Assembly: GCF_015706575.1 (NCBI RefSeq)
Contig: NW_024037069.1
Span: forward strand, 37,965,315 to 38,029,314
DNA from: Patiria miniata
Taxonomy: Eukaryota; Echinodermata; Asteroidea; Valvatida; Asterinidae
Direction of reading: 5' to 3'
DNA length: 64,000 nucleotides
The first letter of the stretch is position 1. The number at the start of each line of letters is the position of its first letter. The translations under genes and the position numbers were made by a program. Below are positions 9,809 through 21,700 of this stretch, in pieces. The notes beneath the pieces were generated by a model. That model saw only the letters and a list, made by a program, of their open reading frames with translations. It had not been told where the DNA came from and searched no databases.

Positions 9809-12800
9809 GTGCGTATAACAGTGTGTATTACATGTACAAAAAAATTGGGCGTGGGGGCGACAGACCCCCCATGAAACCTTGTCGCCCCCAGTCCCCCCCC
9901 CCCCCCCCCCCCCCCACTGAGATTTTGAGTTTCTAAAAAAATTATCATTGATCTACATGACGCCCCCCATGAAATGTTCCAGCCCCCCCCCCACCCAGCG
10001 CCCCCCCCCCCCCCCTGAAAAATTCCTGGCTACGCCACTGGCCCCGGTTTACCATGCACACCATGGCTCGAACTGTAGTGTGATCCGGTACACTCGCTGG
10101 CCCCGTCCAGCTGTTGCTTCACCGTCACTGTAGCGGTCCGCTCCCGCTTCAGTCTGGCCGTCTCTGCGAAGCGAAAGCTCGTACCGTGCCCACTCGGTTC
10201 AGCTAGAATCTTTGGCATACTTGGTTCCCCCAGTTAGTGTTGTGAGACTCCGACACCGGTGTTGAAACCAAGGAAAAGCCTGACGTTGGAGGAATCCCCA
10301 CAAAGTTGAATAAACCAGTAAAGTCACTGTGTGAAAGCTCTGATTCCCGCCAAATTCGTTATCATAGATAATAATGTTGATTCTAATATAAAGTTAATGA
10401 ACTAATAGGGAATGCAACAATACTTTCAGGAATGAATTGCAGGGCAGTTCCGTCGCACAGCCTTTAACGTGTCACCACTTGAAACTTAGAACTGATACGA
10501 CACATGGATTACAAGATACGAGAACTGTTCGATTGCCTCATTGATGTTCTCCGAAGTCACCGTGTTAAAATTAGAAAAAGTTTTAACTATGGAAGGTTGT
10601 GAATCTTTTCTTTCAAAACTGAGGGAGGAATTATTGCAGTCATATTTATTTTATCGTCAATGTAAAATTGTGTCTTATTTCATTTTGTTCCCGGGTATTT
10701 TCTTGTTGTTTCTTTAGTGAGTGTATTTAATGTGAGTGTAGACCTATGTATGTCAACTAGGTTGTTTGTTTGTTTGCATTTTTCTCTCTGGGGAATGGGA
10801 TTGCTTTTGTTTCTCGGTTTTGTTTTGTTCTGTTTGTAATAATCTTTTTAGCCCGTTTGTCATTCATTCCCGTTGTTGAGTCTGGTTGTTTGTTTTGTTT
10901 GTTTGTTTGTTTGTTGGGTTGTAAGAGTATTTATTTATTAGTTCGTTTTTATATTTTTGTATCTGTCTGGTTTGTCTAATTTTTCACTCTATGATTTTTT
11001 TGCTGAGTCTTGTCTCATCTCCACGTCTTGTCTCGTCTCGTCATGTCTCGTCATGTCTCGTCTCGTGTGGTTTCATAAGATTTGTACAATTTACTTTTCA
11101 ATAGTACTTTAATTTTTATGAATGGAATTTTAAATCTGTTTTATTGGCAGGGGTTTGGATAATCGTCTGATGACAATTGTTTTTTTTACTTTTACATATC
11201 CGTGGCAGCCTGTCCAACTTTTAGCTTTTATTTTATGTTTTAAGATTTAAAATAAAATAATTGAATCAAATAAATCAAATAAAGTTTCTTCAAGTCTTTA
11301 TTACGTTGGAGATTTCCCGATCGCAGTACATATGAGAGGCAGCTCACATAGGCGCGACCTAATCCGGCCAAATTACGATTTGTATACTAGTTTATCTGTG
11401 ATAATAACGAATTTCGGCCCCTGCACTTGATGGTCTGTATTTGTAGAAGTGAAGGGTCCATGTCCCTGAACTGGATTTCTGAAGAAAACATTTGAATGGA
11501 ATCTATATTGATAGGGAGTGGAAGGAATCTGTTTGTTTGTTTGTTTGTTTGTTTGTTTTTCAAAATGGCGATGGGGTGATCATCGTTGGAGGGAAAAATC
11601 ACCCAAAAAGTCATAGGTCAACCCCCCCCCCAAAAAAAAAAGATTTCCAAAAAGGTAAAGAGGATTAATTCAGTTTTCATTTGATGTATGTTTTGATCAC
11701 CTGTGAGGGTTCAGAGTATGTTCCCAGATTTGTTTAAACTGGGGTATTTATCTTTGGTGCCTATATGGGAATTTATGTATTGGTGTGCAACCTTAAACGA
11801 AGTGCTGTAAATTCAGGGATCGCATCAACAACTGCTTTCACACAGTCATGTTTGTGTACCATACTTTGCCACACATAATCTTTTCATCTGGAAGGCTCCT
11901 GTCACAGGAATGTCCCATTAAATTGTTTAGAAATTATGTTGAAAATAACATCTTCATGGATTCCCAGCACAACTCCTCACAATAAGCCCAGTGTTAACAA
12001 TATTTCTCGTTGTGGGTCTGAAAATGAAAATTGTCGGTTTGTGTATTATGAATATGATCAAGTGAAATTATTCATGCAGTATTTTGCCCATTTCCCTCGA
12101 AATTGCATATTGTATTATTGTACATTTTTATCAATTTGCTAGAATATGTGATACATCACCAACAAGTATCTTTTAACGAAATTCAATCCGAATATTTATC
12201 AATTTAAAAAAAAATTGTGTGTTTTGTTACTTGTTGGTGTCCCTGCCACACTGTACGATGGTGTAGCCGTGCGTTATGCATGTGGACTTTACTGAATAGA
12301 GTCTGGTGACTGTACATAGAAATTTCTTTGAATAAAAGTCGAATCGTTCATCCATGTGCACTTGTTTTGCAAAGCAGGGGCAGTGGTTCAAGGATATCTA
12401 CATGTATGTTGACTTGCAGAACGTGTGCAAGAACGCGACTTGAATGCTTTTATGTGTTCACAATACAACGACGCTGTTTAGTTATTTCACTGTGTGACAC
12501 AGTGAGAAATTTTGGAATCATAATGGCGTCAGCGATAATTGCTGGGGAGCTCTTGCGTACGACTTTCTGTACTTTGGTACTGTTGTCTCCAGGACAATTG
12601 TGTGTACGGTAACCCGACGTACCCAGATTTTTAAAGACGAAATTGCCGACCACAAACTTGTTAGTGCCATATTTGGCAACTATATGTGCGTTATTAGTTT
12701 AATTAAACATATGAACAGGTTAATTAAACATAACAGCATAGAAGACCGACAGACGAACATAAAATGTTACAAAATAAACATATTTGTCTGGATAATTTTT

Positions 12801-15800
12801 TAGGGCGTTACCGGCAAGTTAACACAAACTTGGTGTTAAATAGACCATGGGAGTTACTTTTCTTTGACTTTTCATACAAGTTTACATAAACTTTAACTGT
12901 ATGGCCTGCAGTGGCGTAGCCACCGGGGGGGGGGGGGGGGGGGCGTGGGGCGACAGCACATAATACCGCGCCGTGGATGTTGCTACGGGTATACATGTAG
13001 TACTTTTGGCCGTGCACAGAGAGATAGCAAAAATAGAAAGTATCATGTGACTCGCTCTCGACCAATCAAGACGATGCCGAGTACGCTGTGTCATTTTGCA
13101 ATCACTCTATGCCACTCATTTGAAGTACTTGGCACAATTTGCTCACTCGGTATCTGAAACTACAATACTTGTTACTGGTAGAGCTGACCCAACCTTCAAG
13201 TCGGGAAGAAATCGTTCGAAAACTTCCCCAAATATGTATTATCGCAATTTCTAGGAATTGTTATTTCATGAGTAGTTGGACACTTATATCATCTTTATGT
13301 CGAATTTCAGCTTAAAGGGGCAATAGGTCCTGAGATCCCCGAAAATGTTATGTTTTGGATTGTTTACTTAGCCTATATCAAACATCTGGTTGAAAGGAAA
13401 CCAACCTAATGTCTTACCGATCCCCGGCGAGAAAAGACGAAAAAAAACCCGGGTGTTTACATCGGACATGACGGAGAAAGAATACGTTCTTCGTGTCGCT
13501 GACCTTTACTTCCGGGTCTACCGGAAGGTCAAAGTTAGGTTAACTTGAAATACAGACTGAAGCCCCAAATTCAAAACGAACCGAATTTCTTCCACGCGAT
13601 TTCGTTAAAACCTGGTACGAACTTGAACCCCCGTCTGAAGATGTTTTTAAAAATCTGACGTCATCATGACGTCATCAGGTTTCAAATTACAAGAAATTTA
13701 AGGGCCAAATTTGTGAAAATATTTTTAGCTATATCTTTAGAACTAAATAGAGTATTGTACGTGTTCGTTTTGGCGTGAGGTTGTAAATGATGCCTCGGGC
13801 AACCATTCTTATGCCTGGGTACAAAACCGCTTGACCTTCACAATAAAAATTGAATATATCCCGAAAGCGGAAGCTCTTTACTATAAGCAAATAAATTATG
13901 GAAGTGTTTAGAACGGAATAAGGACATACAAAAAAACAGCATTATGATGTCATCATTTAAAAGGGCGCCTTCAAGCGGTACATCAAATAGGGTTTCCTTT
14001 TTTTAATTTAAAACCATCCGTCCAAATTTAACCAAATTGCCCCTTCTTATTTTTTTGTGAACTACATATAACTTTGCAAGGTTTCAAAATTATGACGTCA
14101 TCAGACTGGAAGTTACTGTAGCGAGAATTTGAAAATGATCATTTGTTTGTTTTTAAAATTGTATCATTTGATCCGTTTTATGACTTTGTTCGTAGCCATA
14201 TCCGTTACAACGTTGACCTTTCGATCTTTAATGCTGTGACATCATCAAACCGGAAGTTAGGTGTATTTAATACATACACTTATATTTTCCATATTTTCAT
14301 ATGTTATTTTAACTTCATAATGAATATGCACATGTCCTCTCCGAACTAAATCAGTATTGGTGACATCATCAATTTCAAACCAGAAATAAGAACTGTACGT
14401 GTACATAAAATGTATACTGAAATATGACACATTTTGTTTTAACAAAATCATTGGTTGTACTGGAAAGGTTACATTTTTGTGATCCTTTGTTGAGTTTGTT
14501 CTTACATAAAAAATAACTAAATTGGGCTGTTCATGTCAGAACAAAGTTTGTTCTGACATGCAATTATTCATAACTAAACTGGGCTGTGTCTAATGAAATA
14601 TAGTTGTCGGCCCGACAGGGAGGTTTTGTTGGAAATAAATAAATAAAATAAATAAATATACTCTGCGTTTGGAACTCAACAAACGCCTTGACCTTTGTTT
14701 GCATTTTTTTTTTATACACACTGTACACACTATTTCGTAAAAGTTCAGGGTCCGCGTGTATATACTCATTATATAGCATACTTCACAATTTTGGATGAAA
14801 AAATTTTATGTAAAAATTCGAATGTAAAATTCACGTAAAATCCGAATGTAAAGACAGATTTTAAAGTACACATGCCGTCATGTGTACTTTAAAATCTGTT
14901 GTTTTTTTAGTCCTAGTATAGCTCTACTGAGTGGAGCGTTGGAGCTTCGGTACCCTCCGTACTATAGCGCTCCACCGATAGGCATACTTTGATGACTGCT
15001 GCACGGTATGCATTTTGTGCATACCCTCGCGAGAACAAAAGGCCCCCCAAAAACTGGTAATAAGAGAATACAAATAAGAATGACAGTTGCCCTGGATAGA
15101 TCTACACATTCATGACATTCCATAAGACCCCTTAAATTGTTCCAAACAGAGCTAGTCCTAGTATTAGGTGCACTGATGTGGTAGACATCTCAAAGCCGGA
15201 TTGGTCCGAAGTCCCATTGGTCCGACGCCCCATAGGATTAGTACGGGTTAGGGTCCGACGCCCCATAGGATTAGTACGTTATACTGCTTAACATATTCCA
15301 ACGAATTCTTCTACCTTACTGCAGGTCATGTGGAAAGACCGATCTTTTCCTGTCTCAGAGATAGCTTGGGATATTCCAAGATGAATGCTACCATTGTGGA
15401 GCCAGAGGCAAGCAGCATACAGCGCTTCCAGGATCTAGTTGCTAAAGAGCCTCTGCATGGTGTGAATTTTGACTGGAGATGTCAGACTTTCCAGAAATAC
15501 GACAAATCCGAAGAGGCGATGGGCGACAAGTTTCACATCATAGCTTGCATGGGCTCTCTGTACTACTTGGGAGACTTGAACGAGGTTTTGAAAAACCTGT
15601 ACAGCAGGCTTGAAGATGGCGGCATTCTACTACTTGGGGTGGCACAAGGTTGGCCTAAAATAATAATTTACTCGCATAAGTTCACATACGGTGCAAGCAC
15701 GTGTGCACGAGCGCCCACCTGTACCTTCGGTTCATCCGGTTCGTTTGTAAAAACGTCATACACGCGCGCGCACCACTGTTTACTCCCGCCCATCGGATAA

Positions 15801-17499
15801 ACGCTCGAGGTGCGTTAACTTCCGGTGTAGCGTGAATATCCGACTCCATGAAATGTGGACTCATTGGTAGTACTGCGCACGCGTGAGTACGATACTATGC
15901 TATTTTTAGGATCGTTTCGGGAGAGTGCCCTGTCACGTGCGAGGGATCAACCAATAACAGGGAAATAGGGGTCCGATTTTCATAGGAGTCGGATTTTCAT
16001 GTGACACCGTCTGAAGTACGTACGCATGGTTGGATTGAGATGACGTCATACTAACGAACCAGATAGATAGAGATGTGTTCGTGTGACACAAGCTGCTTCG
16101 TGTGTTTCCACAAATTCTTGTTTCTTGGAAGGGCAAAATTATTCGTCGTTACGTCAATATCGTATATATACTACTAGCTAGCACAAGAAGCTACAGCTGA
16201 ATAGGACCTTTAGTTCTGTAGACAGGCTTCACTGAGAAAACCTATGGCCTTTTGTGGAAAAGAGTAACGGGTTGTTTGAAACACAGCACGTGATACAGCA
16301 AAAATAAGAACAAATTGAGATATTGATTCAATAATATTAAAAAAAAAAAAAAAAATTACACACACAAATCTTTCCTGAGGGCGCGTTTTTAGAAGAATTA
16401 ATTTTTTGTGTGTAGGAAAACCTTGAGTGCGCTTTAAAAACTACAATATATTTTTCGAGAAGGAAATAACTTTTTGAGGCCGAATTGGTGCACTCAAGTA
16501 AAAAACAATTACTGCCTCCGATTAATAGGCCTACATGCCTTAAACGTGCCTTACCGAACATTCGTCCGACAGAAGTCTGACATTTCGGACTTACGAGGCA
16601 TAATACACTTTATTTATTCTGCCTCATAGGTCCGACGCCTCATAGGTCCGACGCCTCATAGGTCCGACGCCTCATAGGTCCGACGCCTCATAGGTCCGAC
16701 GCCTCATAGGTCCGACGCCTCATAGGTCCGACGCCTCATAGGTCCGACGCCTCATAGGTCCGACGCCTCATAGGTCCGACGCCTCATAGGTCCGACGCCT
16801 CATAGGTCCGACGCCTCATAGGTCCGACGCCTCATAGTCCGACGTCGGATAAAACGAGGCGTGGACCTAGTACGAGGCGTCGGAGCTATGGACCGTAACC
16901 TGAACAGGTTCATTGTCCGACAAGGCAAGAACGAGATTTTAGTGTACCTCCGACGCAGCTAATATAACAAGAACTGAGCCAGGACTGAGCATGCTTGGGC
17001 GCGGCGCGTGCCTTTTGACGCTGAAGTTTTCTTCTGTTCTCTTAGTAGTTTTCACCATTGAGGGGGCACTCCAATGTCTCAACATTTTGGTGAAATTAAT
17101 GTTGCTTTTTGATTTAATTCAGGTGGAATTGGTTTTGGAAAGCTAGTGCAGTATCTTCAAACAAAACTGGACAACGGCGCCTGCGCAGAACGCTACTCCT
17201 CCTGGGAAGTCCAAGACGCATGCAAGAACCTCAACATGGCCGTCTCACAGACGTACATCATCGAGGCGTACCTAGATATCTCGATGTGTCTAGACAAACC
17301 CCCTGACCAGCTCTCACAAGACGCGCTAGCTATGCTTGATTTTATCACGTATAGAGAGGATTTCGTTCGGCGAGCACCGCCAGATTTGCTGGGCGAGGTG
17401 CTGAGGTTCTTAGGCAGCGAGTGCACGGAGAGGGGTCCGGCTGGGGAGTTCTTACTCGACGAGAGCACCGCCTTACTTGTCATACGTCGCGAGGGATAA
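9628..17499 (+). CDS. HNMT: Histamine N-methyltransferase-like methyltransferase, copy B (3 exons)
   Basis: Exons 9628-9808, 15325-15648 and 17123-17499 join in phase 1 to 293 residues, against 292 in human HNMT. SAM motif I VLSVGAGDG (53-61), VEPEAS (85-90), LYYL (139-142) and the terminal LLVIRREG are intact. Differences from copy A are D40A, Q105H, M152L, S187G, T190A, Y242F, R258L and E281D (A to B), plus the ancestral stop retained here. R258L changes the APPDLR block, whose arginine is shared by human HNMT and copy A. The gene looks functional; the substrate is uncertain for the reasons given for copy A. Confidence 0.88.
9846..10040. mobile_element. hAT-like terminal fragment with C tracts
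   Basis: Ends GGCTACGCCACTG at 10040, the complement of the CAGTGGCGTAGCC terminus found on many animal hAT elements. It contains long poly-C runs (about 9893-9916, 10001-10016) and GGGCGACAG shared with the fragment at 12909. The opposite terminus is not seen. Confidence 0.5.
10041..12908. other. 2.9-kb segment unique to copy B intron 1
   Basis: AT/GT-rich with GTTT microsatellites (about 10760-10776, 10884-10915, 11530-11558) and a GTCTC repeat (about 11012-11066). No domain is recognised in any frame. It is bounded on both sides by hAT-like termini pointing away from it. Confidence 0.5.
12909..12954. mobile_element. hAT-like terminal fragment
   Basis: Starts CAGTGGCGTAGCCACC at 12909, followed by a run of about 20 G and GGGGCGACAG, matching the other fragment in inverted orientation. 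It joins directly to sequence shared with copy A. Confidence 0.5.
15325..15648 (+). CDS. HNMT: HNMT-like copy B, exon 2
   Basis: 324 nt from acceptor CTGCAG to donor GTTGGC; residues 61-169. Same motifs as copy A exon 2, with His105 and Leu152. Confidence 0.88.
15649..17122 (+). other. Intron 2 of HNMT-like copy B
   Basis: About 160 bp longer than in copy A, almost wholly because of the minisatellite at 16621-16833. The remainder is nearly identical, including a poly-A run near 16338-16354 that is longer here. Confidence 0.75.
16621..16833. repeat. 16-bp minisatellite GGTCCGACGCCTCATA, about 14 units
   Basis: Essentially perfect tandem units, the last one degenerate (CATAGTCCGACG). Copy A has about four imperfect units at the same position. 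The homogeneity indicates a recent expansion of roughly ten units after the gene duplication. Confidence 0.92.
17123..17499 (+). CDS. HNMT: HNMT-like copy B, exon 3
   Basis: Residues 170-293 and TAA at 17497-17499, after acceptor ATTCAG. The C terminus LLVIRREG aligns with the last strand of HNMT (LSFIVIEA), so the stop is in the expected place. Confidence 0.88.
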
Positions 17500-18300
17500 A
17501 TTTTGCACTGTTTTGTTTTTAAAGTTTTGTTGGAAGGGGTAGCTTCTCTGGTGTAAAGGAATCTGATTTTGTGTTTATCCTAAAACGTACCTACCGAATT
17601 ATCAAAAAGTTTTTAGATGAATTTAGAAAATTTAGAGGAATGTTAATGAAAATTGTCCAAATTGAAAATAACTGCAACGGCGCCCTCATACGTCAGGAGC
17701 CAATGTATTTTAACATTGTGATGATTATAAATTTTGCACTGTTTTGTTTTTAAAGTTTTTTTGGAAGGGGTAGCTTCTCTGGTGTAAAGGAATCTGATTT
17801 TGTGTTTATCCTAAACGTACCTACCGAATTATCAAAAAGTTTTTAGATGAATTTAGAAAATTTAGAGGAATGTTAATGAAAATTGTCCAAATTGAAAATA
17901 ACTGCAACGGCGCCCTCATACGTCAGGAGCCAATGTATTTTAACATTGTGATGATTATGTTTTATACCAACCTCGTCCCCAGGGTGTTGAGCAGTACGCG
18001 CCCACCACTACCTGCTAGGTTGGAAAAAGTAAGCACTGGGGACGAGGTTGGTTTTAAACAACAACATTAACTGTGTAGTGACATTTCTTAGTGCTAAGTC
18101 ATATGCTAGAATATCATAATCTAATTGGCCAGCACTGTTAGTGGGCGTGGCTTAAGTCATCTACTGAGCAATACTGCATTTTAATTGGTTAATGCATCTC
18201 TGTACTTTAGCAATGATGTATAGGGATCATGTTAGCCTATATACATATAACTATCTGCAAGAACAGACAATATCAATGTACTTCTCGAACCGCAAATAAA
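17500..18300 (+). other. 3' UTR of HNMT-like copy B with poly(A) signal
   Basis: Contains both units of the 231-bp tandem repeat, an 83-bp CAACCTCG MITE (17968-18050) and AATAAA at 18295-18300, co-linear with copy A. Confidence 0.5.
17968..18050. mobile_element. CAACCTCG-type minimal MITE (83 bp)
   Basis: Inverted termini CAACCTCGTCCCCAG and CTGGGGACGAGGTTG with almost no interior. Flanks GTTTTATAC and GTTTTAAAC form a 9-bp duplication with one mismatch. Confidence 0.75.
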
Positions 18301-18602
18301 AACAAACCACGAACAGCAGTCGTTATCAGACTCATTTTTTTTTATTCAATGCATTTGATGCCTCATTCCATGGTGTACACGGGGTCTACCCGATGTTCCC
18401 CAATACCGATGTTTCCAGTGTACACATTACAGCCCAGAGAACCGTTTCAAATAAAACTGAACCCTTAAAAACTAAAGTTATGGCTCCATGATATTCCAGG
18501 TACGTCATGAACAATAGGGATGTGGATTACGTGTATATTTTTCAAAAGCAAAAATTTCACCCAATGCAAAGTGTTGTTCTTCAATTCCAACCCTGACTAA
18601 AC

Positions 18603-18757
18603 CCACTAACGTAACTGGGGCGCTAGAACTCCTTTTTTGACATTTGGGATTTTGTCTGCATATTGACTCCTTTTTTGACATTTGGGATTTTGGTCTGCAC
18701 GACAGACCAAAATCCCAAATGTCAAAAAAGGAGTTCTAGCGCACCAGTTAGTGGGCC
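18603..18757. repeat. Foldback element with partly duplicated arm
   Basis: GCGCTAGAACTCCTTTTTTG returns as its reverse complement ending about 18744, and the CCCACTAAC flanks pair as well. The left arm contains a second partial copy of ACTCCTTTTTTGACATTTGG, so the hairpin has an internal tandem step. It lies between the convergent gene ends. Confidence 0.8.
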
Positions 18758-18759
18758 TA

Positions 18760-21700
18760 TCCCCCTGACATACTTGGCATTACTGCTGTCTCAAAATGTA
18801 AACTAGTATCTGAGAGATTGAAGTTATCTTAAAAAGTTAATTTTTTTCCGTCTTTTTGGCGTCACCTCATAACGGTAGCATTTTTAGACAGTTCTTTAAT
18901 CCAAAGCAAAAACATCATGCTTTAACAATGTAGCTTAACTTATGCCAGTATGTATGCTATTGGCAGAAAACATACTTCTTTTCCAAAATGTTTTACACTT
19001 TATGAATTTCATTTTAGTCTCGTAGAACAAAACAGGTGGCCAATTTTGAGATATTTTGTGGGAAATATGTCACATACCCAATTATCTTGACAAAATAAAT
19101 CGATAATCAGTAAACATGGAACAAGATCTCAAGTCGGGTTTCTTGAAATTTCAATTCATTTGGTGGTTCCCAGAACAAAATGTGCTTCTAAAATACAAGT
19201 CTGACTAAAACGGCTTTCAACAATACGTCGAAAAGATATCTATACCAATTATGCTTAAATGTTTTAATTTTGTTCTATGTGGCATATTAACAAACGGCAC
19301 AGAACTGAAAACAGACAAGTTGGTGTTTTCCCCTTAAAAAAAACAAAAACCCCAAAATACAAATCTTGGTACAGTTTATTTTAAACACTAACAGGAAAAA
19401 TGGAGTCATCCAAAAGATTCAAGGCTTTTACTTCAGAAAAATATCTCACTATTTGTGCCTTGGTAAAGAGGTTGTAATGCACACAAACAAAAGTCAACCC
19501 TTTTTGGTATAACTGTTGCTAACCATACTAATGCGGTGAAATATTCAACTATGCGTAGTCTATTTACTTGTTAGGTTACACATACATTGTATTTGGACCT
19601 GATAATCTGCGACTGTTTGTTTAAATGGTATAAGCGGCATTTATACATATACCATTCACCAAAACCCTATTTGATACATACTAGGCGCAAAGCCGTGAAA
19701 CCATTACAAAATCTACCCACAGTTTTTGCTTGAATATCATATCGAGTTTAACAGTGAGGGTATTCAGTAAACTCTACTAAACTATCTTCTTACCTGTGAA
19801 ATAGCACACATAGTGTTAAAAAAAAGACAATTTCAGAGACTGGATAAATGATATCTCAAAGGAAAATAAAAAAAAAAAACCCTTCCTACTAGCACAGTTG
19901 CAAATTTAATCATTATAGTGCAAAAGAAACAAAACCAAATGCCAGAAAAACACCAAAACAAAACAAGTCGTCTACATTTTCATGACTGTTGCATACTGTG
20001 AAATTCAAATATACAAATCCAGACAGCCAATCAACTTCACAGGCCTGCTAGAACAGGGCACACGATTGGTCAAGTATGGCTGGATTGAAAAGACAAACTA
20101 TCTGATTGATTGGCCAATTGCTGTATGTTTAATTATTTGTTACTAAACCTTTCTCTTTTTTGTCAAATTATTTTCCCCAGTGATTTTGAGTGCACTTTTG
20201 CATGAATTTTCCAAATAAGAATGAGATATGCCAACTTAAAACACTATCTACTTCAAATAACTACCGAGACAAAATGGTACAACTTGTAAAGAGCTGCATA
20301 AATAAATGTTTAAAAAATGAACTTGTAACATGAGGGAAAACCTAAGATAACAAAACATTCGCTGAAAGTAAATGAAGATTTTCAAAAGACAAAGGAAAGA
20401 AATAGTGACTACATGTAATATAATGGCAATATAAGAATAACAATATTCCAGTCTTTAAAATTGTTTTGTGTTTCACTAAAAGCAAAACTGTATTATAGCA
20501 CTAAAAAAAGTTATTCTTGTTCATCAAATCTTGTAAAACTCAGTGGCATCAACTACTCCCAGATACCCATGACAACAGCAAAACTTTTAAAATATAACGA
20601 ATAACAGAAAAGCAACAACAAAAAACAGACAGGGCATCAAAAAAAAGTAAACATGCCCTTGCCATTTGTGGAGGGCACGATATAATAGCACACTGTACAA
20701 TGGTTTTCTACACCATTAGATAAAACACCAACATCTAACAATACTCAGGCCATTGGATTACCAGGGGGTAAACCATTGCACTCAATTAAACTGTTTTTTG
20801 TTTTTTTCTTAATCTATACAGGCTACAATAGACACGTTTCAATAAATTCAATATATTGAACAATAAATATAAATGTATCGTTAAACAAGGGTCTCATGTT
20901 CTTGTGTCCATTATTAAAAACGTTTTTATTTAATACTGTGCCATTTTCAGACTTGCGGCAAAAGACACCAAAAAAAAAGGAGTTTAACGACTGTACAGTG
21001 TTCAAATGGACATGTTTACAGAAATAAATAAATAGTTTATATGCAATAATACATGTAAACTGGAAGAAATGCAACAGCACAATATTTAATGAGAGTGCTG
21101 CTGTCAGTTCTATACAAGTGTTTAATATTTACGGGCAAGCGTCTTAGCCTAGAATATAAAGGATGCACACTTTCAATGTGTTAAATAACAATATTTACTT
21201 AAAAAAGAAGAAACAAAATCAAAACAAATGATAGCTATCATACTCTCTGCTGTGATGTCCGTGGCAGTATATCTGTTTGTATAGGAACTGTTCGACCAAA
21301 GGTGAAAATTAAAAATCGCAGCCCGATTAAAAACATCTTTTACTCAAAACAGCAAAGAACTGTTGTTTGTTGCTCTTTACTAGAAGTGAGACTTTCCTCG
21401 ACTCTGAAAAAAAAAACCACCGTAACGAGCCAATCAAAAGTGCTGTTCTATCCTTGTTAAACGGCTGCTGATTTCTGATTGGTTGAAGATTACCAAAAGA
21501 GATTAAATGCCCATCCAATCGTGTGGTAGCACGAGGCACTGAATATTCATACAGAATCTGATTGGCTAAACTTGAGCAATTTCCTTCGGATGTGTACTGG
21601 GTTCATAGCACACTTTAAAAAAAAAACTGTTCCCCTTTTTAATACATCAACCCTGAAATTATAGCACCACATTTAGCACGTAACAATGTGTCTGAATAAA

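Larger units (their letters stand above)
9809..15324 (+). other. Intron 1 of HNMT-like copy B
   Basis: 5.5 kb. The first part (about 9846-12954) has no counterpart in copy A and consists of two outward-facing hAT-like ends enclosing 2.9 kb of T-rich DNA. From about 12962 it aligns with intron 1 of copy A, but lacks both MITEs found there at 3796 and 4385. No exon seen. Confidence 0.75.

Noticed and set aside
10030-10218. 62-codon - strand frame starting MPKILAEPSGHG
   Set aside because: It looks slightly protein-like but has no recognised homology, runs into a hAT-like end, and has no matching splice partner that I could find.
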